From positions 12,789 to 76,788 of the forward strand of contig NZ_JBEPNO010000028.1 in the NCBI RefSeq assembly GCF_040546275.1: 64,000 nucleotides of DNA. Reading direction: 5' to 3'. This document shows positions 45,482-57,353 of the stretch, one piece after another. The notes below the pieces were generated by a model. That model had not been told where the DNA came from. It was given only the letters and a program-made list of their open reading frames with translations, and ran no database searches. The number at the start of each line of letters is the position of its first letter. Position 1 is the stretch's first letter. Source of the DNA: Nakamurella sp040546275 (GTDB lineage Bacteria > Actinomycetota > Actinomycetes > Mycobacteriales > Nakamurellaceae). A program made the translations under genes and the position numbers.

Positions 45482-46012
45482 GGTGATCTCTCCAAGGTTC
45501 GAACTACGGGACTACGTGCTCCGCCGGGTCGGCGGGGACAGCAGGGCGGATCGATTCCGACCAACCGCAACGCCGACCATCGCCAGAGCACTGCCGTCGG
45601 TCAGCACTTCTTCGGAAGGAAAAAGTGCATCTTGCACTGGCGTGCAAACGGCATGCAACAGCCCGGCACCGTACGGGTCTTGTCACCAGGGTAGAGACTC
45701 ACAGCCCCGGGGGTCAAACCAGACCGGACCACCCGATCGCGACACGCCGGTCCAGATGCTTGCCTCGTTCGGCCACCTTGTGGGAAGGGCCGGAGTGTTG
45801 TTAGCGTTCCCCGGCCATGACCCGCAGAACCCGGGTCGCTCGCCACCCTCGAACGCTCTCCGGGACCACGTACTTCCAGTGGTTCCCACCCGACAGCTGA
45901 CTTCGCAGTCTGCCGTGTCATAGTTATCGACCCTTACGCCGATAGTTATCCACACACGGTGGACAACCCTGTGGATGGACGACGGCTCAGCAGGAGAGGG
46001 AGGGATTTGCCA
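45482..46012. other. rpmH-dnaA divergent intergenic region
   Basis: 531 bp that should hold the rpmH and dnaA promoters. It contains a small hairpin AGTGCA/TGCACT at 45624-45638 and, near dnaA, two TAGTTATC elements, the second merging into a DnaA box. No gene seen. Confidence 0.7.
45946..45954. promoter_or_regulatory. DnaA box upstream of dnaA
   Basis: Consensus TTATCCACA, 59 bases before the dnaA start codon. A near match GGTGGACAA (complement TTGTCCACC) follows at 45957-45965. Points to DnaA autoregulation. Confidence 0.85.
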
Positions 46013-47659
46013 GTGCCCGACGAACCTGCCGACCTGCAAAATGTCTGGCAGCAAGTGGTCGCGGACCTCTCGTCCTCGCTGACCTCGCATCAACGGGCCT
46101 GGCTCGCCATCACCGACCTCGTCGGCCTCATCGGCACGACCGCCCTGATCGCCGCGCCCTCCGGCTTCGCCCGCGACACCATCGAGCGGACCCTGCGCGA
46201 ACCGATCACCGCAGCGCTTTCCGATCGGATGCAGCTGCCCATCTCCCTGGCGGTCACCGTCAGCGAAAGCGCAGCCGCCGGCGAGACCGGCCAATTGGGA
46301 CTCCCACTGGACGGCACCGGGACGCATGGCGGCCTCCCGAACGGCAGCATGAGCGGGCCCGGGCACATCTCCGAGCAGACCACCAAGAGTGCGACTGTCC
46401 CTCATCAGCAGTCGCTGGGTCAGCATTCGCCGACCGGGTCGAACGGTAGCTACTCGAACGGGCACGCCCACGGCATCAACGGTGGGCTGAACGGTTTCTC
46501 CTCGCCGTCCCGGGACGAGTCCGACGACGATGACGTCGACGAGGAGGCCGATGCCCTCGCGACGGTGACCGAGATCTGGCCGACCTACGCAGTGCGCCGC
46601 GATTCCGCGCCGGCCAGCTCGGCGCAGACCAGGTTGAACGAGAAGTACCACTTCGAGACGTTCGTCATCGGGTCGTCGAACCGGTTCTCGCATGCGGCGG
46701 CGGTCGCGGTGGCCGAAGCGCCGGCAGTGGCCTACAACCCACTGTTCATCTGGGGTGATTCCGGTCTGGGCAAGACCCATCTCCTCCACGGCATCGGGCA
46801 CTACGCGCAGCGGCTGTTTCCCGGCATCCGGGTGCGGTACGTCTCGAGCGAAGAGTTCACCAACGACTTCATCAACTCCCTGCGTGACGACCGCAAGGTC
46901 GCGTTCCAGCGCCGGTACCGGGACGTCGACATCCTGCTGGTCGACGACATCCAGTTCCTCGAGGGCAAGGAAGGCACCCAGGAGGAGTTCTTCCACACCT
47001 TCAACACCCTCTACAACGCCAACAAGCAGATCGTCATCTCCTCGGACCGAGCCCCGAAGCGGCTGGAAACGCTCGAAGATCGGCTCCGGACGCGGTTCGA
47101 ATGGGGTCTGACCACCGACATCCAGCCGCCGGAGCTCGAGACCCGCATCGCGATCCTGCGCAAGAAGGCCTCGCTCGACGGGCTCAACGCTCCTGACGAC
47201 GTCATGGAGTTCATCGCCAGCCGGATCGAACGGAACATCCGCGAGCTCGAGGGCGCGTTGATCCGGGTGACCGCCTTCGCCTCGCTCAACAAGCAACCGG
47301 TCGACCTGTCGCTGGCCCAGATCGTGCTGCGGGACCTCGTCCGCGATTCGGTGTCCAACGACATCGACGCCGCAACGATCATGGCAGTGACCGCCGAGTA
47401 CTTCGGGGTCACCCTCGACGAGCTGTGCGGACAGTCCAAGACCAGGGCCATCGCGTCCGCACGGCAGATCGCCATGTACCTGTGCCGCGAACTGACCGAC
47501 CTGACGTTGCCCAAGATCGGCAACACCTTCGGCAACCGCGACCACACGACCGTCATGCACGCCGCCAAGAAGATCCGTACCGAGATCGCCGAGCGCCGGC
47601 AGACCTACGACCACGTGCAGGAGCTTTCCGCACGCATCCGGGACCGCTCGCGTCGCTGA
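46013..47659 (+). CDS. dnaA: Chromosomal replication initiator DnaA
   Basis: 548 residues. Domain I is LQNVWQQVVADLSS to about residue 90. A Gly/Ser/Asn-rich linker (domain II, about 90-205) follows. The AAA+ domain has GDSGLGKTH near 249 and ILLVDDIQFLEGKE near 307. Domain IV ends with LPKIGNTFGNRDHTTVMHA, the box-binding helix-turn-helix. GTG 46013 has GGGAGGG upstream with an 8-base gap. A longer frame from 45959 would begin inside the DnaA-box region. Confidence 0.97.
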   Translation: MPDEPADLQNVWQQVVADLSSSLTSHQRAWLAITDLVGLIGTTALIAAPSGFARDTIERTLREPITAALSDRMQLPISLAVTVSESAAAGETGQLGLPLDGTGTHGGLPNGSMSGPGHISEQTTKSATVPHQQSLGQHSPTGSNGSYSNGHAHGINGGLNGFSSPSRDESDDDDVDEEADALATVTEIWPTYAVRRDSAPASSAQTRLNEKYHFETFVIGSSNRFSHAAAVAVAEAPAVAYNPLFIWGDSGLGKTHLLHGIGHYAQRLFPGIRVRYVSSEEFTNDFINSLRDDRKVAFQRRYRDVDILLVDDIQFLEGKEGTQEEFFHTFNTLYNANKQIVISSDRAPKRLETLEDRLRTRFEWGLTTDIQPPELETRIAILRKKASLDGLNAPDDVMEFIASRIERNIRELEGALIRVTAFASLNKQPVDLSLAQIVLRDLVRDSVSNDIDAATIMAVTAEYFGVTLDELCGQSKTRAIASARQIAMYLCRELTDLTLPKIGNTFGNRDHTTVMHAAKKIRTEIAERRQTYDHVQELSARIRDRSRR

Positions 47660-48012
47660 CGCCGCACGATCCGAGACATCAAGCAGCACAACGGCTTCTT
47701 TCGGGCCGAGGCGACGCTGTCCACGGCCGCGGAACGCTCGGCCGCCACATCGGCGACCAACGCGATGGACTGTTCCCCGTGCCTCGCCGCGGGCACAGTG
47801 CACGTCGCCGGGCCTGCCAGCACCTCCGTAGACCGCCACGCGCCCCCAGAGCGCCGCCAGTGACACCAGAGCGCGCCCGGGACCGATCACCCCGCGCCGA
47901 ACCGGGATTTCAGGTCCCACACGACCGAGCACGAGACACACCAACCTCGCCGCGCGGGATCCGCCACGCCGAGCGAGGACCTCATTTCCAAGATTTTTCG
48001 GTATGCACATCG

Positions 48013-48033
48013 TGTGGACAACCCTGTGGACAA
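48013..48033. promoter_or_regulatory. Paired DnaA boxes in oriC
   Basis: TGTGGACAA at 48013-48021 and again at 48025-48033 (complement TTGTCCACA), three bases apart in the same orientation. Confidence 0.85.
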
Positions 48034-48174
48034 GTGGGGACCAAACGGGGACAACCTGGCCGCCGGCCGATCCATCCCCAATCGAGAAAGTTGTCCATCG
48101 GTCCGGTGCCTGGTCCCGTCCCCACCACGCCACGCCTGCCGGGCTGCGCCGATGGCCCTCGGTCCACACCATCC

Positions 48175-48230
48175 ACAGCACTTACTATTACTGCTGTTTT
48201 CTTCCTCTAGAGAGAGGTACTTCAACAGTC
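48175..48230. other. Candidate DNA-unwinding element
   Basis: The most AT-rich run in oriC: CTTACTATTACTGC then a T-rich TTTTCTTCC and a CCTCTAGAGAGAGG partial palindrome. It lies to the right of the DnaA boxes. Assignment rests on composition only. Confidence 0.5.
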
Positions 48231-48640
48231 TGTGTGTGGATCGAGTCGCCGAGGTCCGCGAACGGAATGCCCCGGGGGTGACGCACTGGTCGGGTTGGCC
48301 GTACGGTTGCACTCCCCGGTCCGGAATCCCCCGCCGCCTCCGCCGAGCAAACGTCCGTGAGAAGCCTGCAGCCGAGCCCGTCCCCGCACCGTCCCGACCA
48401 CTGCCCCGCACAGTCACCGCACCACCCGCAGCACGGCCCGCATCACCCAGTATCGCCCCAGCCCCGATCATCACCACCACAGTGGATCACCCCCCACCGA
48501 CAGCCATCCTGACCTGCGATGATCGGTCGAACACCCGAGAACCAGCACCAGCCAGAGACCAGCCCAGCACGCAACCAGCACCACCCGCCAGCCCTCGAGC
48601 GGCCGCCGAGCCGCGGTCGATGGCCATTTTCGGAGGATCG

Positions 48641-49762
48641 ATGAAGTTCCGCGTCGCCCGCGAAGACCTCGCAGACGCAGTTGCCTGGGTCGCCAAGTCG
48701 CTGCCCAGCCGTCCGCCCGTCCCCGTGCTCGGCGGCATCCTGCTCGAGGTCGAGGGATCGACCCTGGTCGTCGCCGGCTTCGACTACGAGGTCTCCACCA
48801 GGGCCGAGGTGTCGATCGACGCCGATTCGGGCGGACGAGTCCTCGTCTCCGGGCGTCTGCTGGCCGAGATCACCCGGGCCCTGCCGGCCAAGCCGGTCGA
48901 GATCTCGACCGAGGGATCCCGCGTGCTCATCAACGGCGGTTCGGCGCGGTTCACCCTGCCGACGATGCCGGTCGAGGACTACCCGGCGCTGCCGTCGATG
49001 CCGGCCGCGTCCGGCAAGGTCGACGCAGCAGCGTTCGCCGAAGCCGTCGTCCAGACCGCCGTCGCCGCCGGCCGGGACGACACGCTGCCGATGCTGACCG
49101 GCGTCCGCGTCGAGATCGAGGGCGAGAAGCTCACCCTGGCCGCGACCGACCGGTTCCGACTGGCCGTCCGCGAGCTGACCTGGACCCCCGACGCCCCCGA
49201 CATGTCCACCGCCGTCCTCGTCCCGGCCCGCACGCTCGCCGACGCGGCCAAGAGCCTCGGTGGGTCCAACGAGGTCATCGTCGGGCTGGGCGACGGGCTG
49301 CTCGGCCTGCAGGCCGGCGGCCGCCGCACCACCGTCCGGCTGCTCGACGTGGAATTCGTCAAGTACCGCTCGCTGCTGCCCAGCGAACACACCACCACCG
49401 TCGACGTCCCGGTCAGCGAACTGGGCGAGGCGATCAAGCGCGTCGCCCTGGTCACCGACCGCGGGCACCACCTGCGGATGCAGGTCACCGACGGCGTACT
49501 CACCCTGACGGCCGGCGGCGACGACGAAGGCCGGGCCGAGGAGGGCCTTGGCGTCGAGGCCGACGGCGCCGAACTGCTCATCGCGTTCAACCCGACTTAC
49601 CTGCTGGACGGCCTCGGGGTGCTGCACGCTGACACCGTGCGTCTGGCCTTCACGACGCCCTCACGGCCCGCGCTGCTGCTGCCACTGGTCACCGAGGACG
49701 GCGAGCGCACAGTCGATTCGGCGTACCGGTACCTGGTGATGCCGGCCCGCCTGCCCGGCTGA
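48641..49762 (+). CDS. dnaN: DNA polymerase III beta sliding clamp
   Basis: 373 residues in three repeated clamp domains. It starts MKFRVAREDLADAVAWVAK; LATDRFRL-like ATDRFRLAVREL and the C-terminal YLVMPARLPG are classic. GGAGG lies 5 bases upstream of ATG 48641. It tethers the polymerase to DNA and is next to recF as usual. Confidence 0.97.
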   Translation: MKFRVAREDLADAVAWVAKSLPSRPPVPVLGGILLEVEGSTLVVAGFDYEVSTRAEVSIDADSGGRVLVSGRLLAEITRALPAKPVEISTEGSRVLINGGSARFTLPTMPVEDYPALPSMPAASGKVDAAAFAEAVVQTAVAAGRDDTLPMLTGVRVEIEGEKLTLAATDRFRLAVRELTWTPDAPDMSTAVLVPARTLADAAKSLGGSNEVIVGLGDGLLGLQAGGRRTTVRLLDVEFVKYRSLLPSEHTTTVDVPVSELGEAIKRVALVTDRGHHLRMQVTDGVLTLTAGGDDEGRAEEGLGVEADGAELLIAFNPTYLLDGLGVLHADTVRLAFTTPSRPALLLPLVTEDGERTVDSAYRYLVMPARLPG

Positions 49763-49765
49763 TCG

Positions 49766-50890
49766 GTGTACGTCAGGCACCTCTCTTTGGTCGACTTCCG
49801 GTCGTGGTCGACGGTGGAGTGGCCCCTCGATCCGGGTGTCAACGTGTTGATCGGCCGCAACGGCGCCGGGAAGACCAACCTCGTCGAGGCGCTAGGCTAC
49901 CTCGCCACCCTCTCCTCGCACCGGGTCGCCTCCGATGCACCGCTGATCCGACGGGGTGCCGAACGGGCGATCATCCGGGCAGCGGTCGTCTCCGACGGCC
50001 GGGAACTGCTGCTCGAGGCGGAGATCACCGCGGGCAAGGCCAACCGCGCCAGGATCAACCGGGCTCCGGTGACCAGGGCCAGGGACATCCTCGGTGTCCT
50101 GCGTACCGTGCTGTTCGCGCCCGAGGACCTTGCGCTCGTCCGCGGGGATCCATCCGAGCGTCGGCGCTTCCTCGACGAGGTACTGATCATGCGAACCCCG
50201 CGGCTGGCCGGCGTCAGGTCCGACTACGACCGCGTCCTCAAACAACGCAGCGCGCTGCTGAAGTCAGCGGGGCGGGGGAGAGGTGGCGCCGACCTCTCGA
50301 CGCTCGATGTCTGGGACGAGCACCTGGCCGCCTCCGGTGCCGCGCTGCTGCTGGCCCGGATGGAGTTGGTCCTCGAGATCACGCCGCACGTGGTGGCCGC
50401 CTACTCGGATCTGGCACCGTCCTCGGAGGCAATCGATCTGCTCTACCGGTCGTCGTTGGGCGAGGCGATGCCCGGACCGACGCCGACCGAGGCGGAGCTG
50501 GCAGCCGCGCTGCTCGCCGAGATGGGTCGGCTGCGTCAGCAGGAAATGGATCGCGGGGTCTGCCTGGTCGGGCCGCACCGGGACGATCTGGAGCTACGAC
50601 TGGGGGAAGGACCGGCGAAGGGCTACGCCTCGCATGGCGAGTCCTGGTCGTTCGCCCTGGCGCTGAAGCTCGGTGGGTTCTCCCTGCTCCGATCGGACGG
50701 GGTCGACCCGGTGCTGGTCCTCGATGACGTGTTTGCCGAACTCGACACGTCCCGTCGGGGCCGGCTCACTCACCTGGTCGCCGATGCCGATCAGGTGCTC
50801 GTCACCGCTGCGGTCCCGGGTGACGTGCCTTCCACCTTGGCGGGCATCCATCACCTGGTCGCTGAGGGAAAGCTCGAAATGGTGACCTAG
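49766..50890 (+). CDS. recF: Recombination/repair protein RecF
   Basis: 374 residues. MYVRHLSLVDFRSW start, Walker A GRNGAGKTN near residue 30, and LVLDDVFAELD Walker B with the following signature. It loads RecA at gaps. The GTG start is 3 bases after the dnaN stop. Confidence 0.97.
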   Translation: MYVRHLSLVDFRSWSTVEWPLDPGVNVLIGRNGAGKTNLVEALGYLATLSSHRVASDAPLIRRGAERAIIRAAVVSDGRELLLEAEITAGKANRARINRAPVTRARDILGVLRTVLFAPEDLALVRGDPSERRRFLDEVLIMRTPRLAGVRSDYDRVLKQRSALLKSAGRGRGGADLSTLDVWDEHLAASGAALLLARMELVLEITPHVVAAYSDLAPSSEAIDLLYRSSLGEAMPGPTPTEAELAAALLAEMGRLRQQEMDRGVCLVGPHRDDLELRLGEGPAKGYASHGESWSFALALKLGGFSLLRSDGVDPVLVLDDVFAELDTSRRGRLTHLVADADQVLVTAAVPGDVPSTLAGIHHLVAEGKLEMVT

Positions 50891-50913
50891 TCCACTCCGT
50901 TTCGGCCCTACCA

Positions 50914-50944
50914 TCCACAAAGCTGTGTACAACTTTGTGGACAA
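50914..50944. promoter_or_regulatory. Inverted repeat with DnaA box after recF
   Basis: Perfect 9-bp arms TCCACAAAG (50914-50922) and CTTTGTGGA (50933-50941). The right arm runs into a consensus DnaA box (50936-50944, complement TTGTCCACA). It may be a terminator, a DnaA-binding site or both. Confidence 0.6.
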
Positions 50945-51008
50945 CTCCACCTGACACCACTGTGAGTACTTGCCGAAGACACCAAAGGATGATCCGGAAG
51001 GGGTAGGC

Positions 51009-51578
51009 GTGAAAGAGCCCGACGAGCCTTCCCGGGCCGACCCGGCCAAGAAGTCGGGCAAGGGCGCGGACCTGGCGCGTGATGCGCTGGCTGCGGCCCG
51101 GGCGCAGAACGCCGCACGTCGTCAGTCCCTCAAACGCGAGATCGAGCAGAACCCGAAGGGACGACGATCGGGCTCGGCTGCCTCGCTGCGTCGGCGTCGG
51201 TGGTCAGGTTCGGGTCCGGACGCCCGGGATCCCGCGCCGCTGGCCTCCACCTTGAAACGATGGATCGGTGACGCTGGAGCCGGCGCCGACCTGACGAAGG
51301 CGGCGATCATCGGTCGGTGGGCCGACATCGTCGGTCCGGAGATCGCCGACCACTGCGAGCCGGTCAACCTCGTCGACGGCGAGCTGATGCTGCGCGCCGA
51401 GTCGACGGCCTGGGCCACCCAGCTGCGGATGCTGGCGCCGCAGATCGTCGCGAAGATCAATGTCGCCGTCGGGCATGGCTCGGTCCTGCGGATCCGAGCC
51501 CAGGGTCCGTCCGGCCCGTCCTGGCGCTTCGGACCCCGCCACGTCTCGGGTCGTGGCCCGCGGGATACCTACGGCTGA
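51009..51578 (+). CDS. DUF721/DciA-like protein
   Basis: About 189 residues. Residues ~1-85 are Ala/Arg/Lys-rich; the C-terminal domain has LKRWIGDAGAGADLTKAAIIGRWADIVGPEIADHCEPVNLVDGELMLRAESTAWATQLRML, typical of DciA, the helicase operator/loader of bacteria lacking DnaC. The GTG 51009 start is preferred because GGAAGGGG lies 5 bases upstream; a TTG at 50970 would extend it. Its place after recF is conserved in actinobacteria. Confidence 0.85.
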   Translation: MKEPDEPSRADPAKKSGKGADLARDALAAARAQNAARRQSLKREIEQNPKGRRSGSAASLRRRRWSGSGPDARDPAPLASTLKRWIGDAGAGADLTKAAIIGRWADIVGPEIADHCEPVNLVDGELMLRAESTAWATQLRMLAPQIVAKINVAVGHGSVLRIRAQGPSGPSWRFGPRHVSGRGPRDTYG

Positions 51579-51887
51579 TCCAGGCGACCGGCTGATGCAC
51601 ACGACCAGCTGATCCGCCAGGCACCCACGGCTGACGTCGGGTCAGGACGGTTTCGTGACGCGTCGGGCCGATATCGTCAGGCCCATCACCCTCGCCGACC
51701 GCTGCCAGAGCCGCCACGGGCATTTCAGGGCCGCCGTTGGCGCCCTGTTGTCGTACTTACCTAGTAGAATCGAGGGTGCGGGCATTTTCCGGGTTCTGTC
51801 GCGATCTGGCGGGCGATTCGGAACGCTCGCACAGCACTGCCGAGCGGAGCGGGACGAAGAGCCGGGCGGCACCGAGAGAAAGAAGCG
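51579..51887. other. gyrB promoter region
   Basis: 309 bp. It holds the gyrB promoter by position, with TTACCTAGTAGAAT at about 51757-51770 as an AT-richer, possible -10-bearing segment. No gene seen. Confidence 0.4.
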
Positions 51888-53840
<1,953 letters not shown>

Positions 53841-53929
53841 ACAAGTTGCTGTGCGCCTGAGATTCTCGCGAACCTTGGGTGCGCAGTTGTGGGTCGGGAG
53901 CGCTCGACCGACCTGACCGTTCTGCCCGT

Positions 53930-53938
53930 TTGTCCACA
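53930..53938. promoter_or_regulatory. DnaA box between gyrB and gyrA
   Basis: Consensus TTGTCCACA. A one-mismatch copy in the opposite direction, TGTGGACAC, is at 53952-53960. Confidence 0.65.
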
Positions 53939-54007
53939 GAGTCCATCCCCATGTGGACACCGCTCTCACCCGTTCGGTGGAGCTGAATTGATGGAAGGCC
54001 ACCACAC

Positions 54008-56667
<2,660 letters not shown>

Positions 56668-56671
<4 letters not shown>

Positions 56672-57240
56672 CCACTCCGCGCGCGACACCCGCCGGGGGA
56701 CCGATCGGTGCCCAGGTCTCCTCGAGCGCCTCGGCGCCGGTGAGGCCGGCCGGCGCCACCCCGGCGGGTCCGGTCGGATCCAACGGGGGGCCGGTCTCGA
56801 TCCCGACCGCCTCGTCCGACCGCGGGACGAGCACCTCCGCCCCGCGGAAGGTCAAGGGTCAGCGCCGGCCGCCGCGCCTCGCGTCGTTGCAACTCAAGCG
56901 CATCGACCCGTGGACCGTCCTCAAGATCAGCCTGATCGTTGCGATCGTGATGTTCTTCGTCTGGATGATCGCGATCGGCGTGCTCTACCTGTCGCTCGGG
57001 TCGATGGACGTCTGGAGCAAGATCAACACCACCTACGCCACCCTCGTGACGTCGGCCGACACCACCGGCGGGGCGGCGAACCAGCTGATCACGCCCAGTG
57101 GTGTCTTCATCGTTGCGGCCGTGATCGGGGCGATCAACATCGTGTTGTTCACCGCCCTCTCGACCGTCGCGGCGTTCGTGTACAACGCCGCGGCTGGCAT
57201 GTCCGGTGGCGTGGAGATCACGCTGGGCGAGCGCGACTAG
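56668..57240 (+). CDS. DUF3566 membrane protein
   Basis: 190 residues. ~65 N-terminal residues are Pro/Ala/Ser/Gly-rich. DUF3566 follows, with RLASLQLKRIDPWTVLKISLIVAIVMFFVWMIAIGVLYL and a second helix IVAAVIGAINIVLFTALSTVAAFVYN. The GTG overlaps gyrA's stop by four bases. It is the conserved gyrA neighbour in actinobacteria; its function is unknown. Confidence 0.93.
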
Positions 57241-57303
57241 TTCTCTGGCGAGGCCAGGACCGTTCACGACGCTATTACCGATCCGTTACGGGCCCTGAGT
57301 GGA

Positions 57304-57335
57304 CTGACCGTCATGAGCGCAGACGTGATGGTCAG
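57304..57335. terminator. Candidate bidirectional terminator
   Basis: Inverted repeat CTGACCGTCA (57304-57313) / TGATGGTCAG (57326-57335), one mismatch, between the converging DUF3566 and BTAD genes. Confidence 0.5.
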
Positions 57336-57353
57336 AGCCCGGAAGATCGAGGT

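Larger units (their letters stand above)
47660..48640. other. Replication origin (oriC)
   Basis: 981-bp non-coding region between dnaA and dnaN, the usual actinobacterial origin. It holds two perfect DnaA boxes (48013-48033), weaker ones (48048-48056, 48089 and 48170 areas), and an AT-richer stretch at 48175-48230. Flanking genes are transcribed outward. An open plus frame from 48014 is not protein-like. Confidence 0.9.

Noticed and set aside
45683..48181. Long open frame of 832 codons antisense to dnaA
   Set aside because: It is the complement of a GC3-rich gene; its translation is Gly/Asp/Val/Arg-rich noise and dnaA is certain.
48014..48640. In-frame extension upstream of dnaN
   Set aside because: Runs through oriC DnaA boxes; the ribosome-binding site and family start are at 48641.
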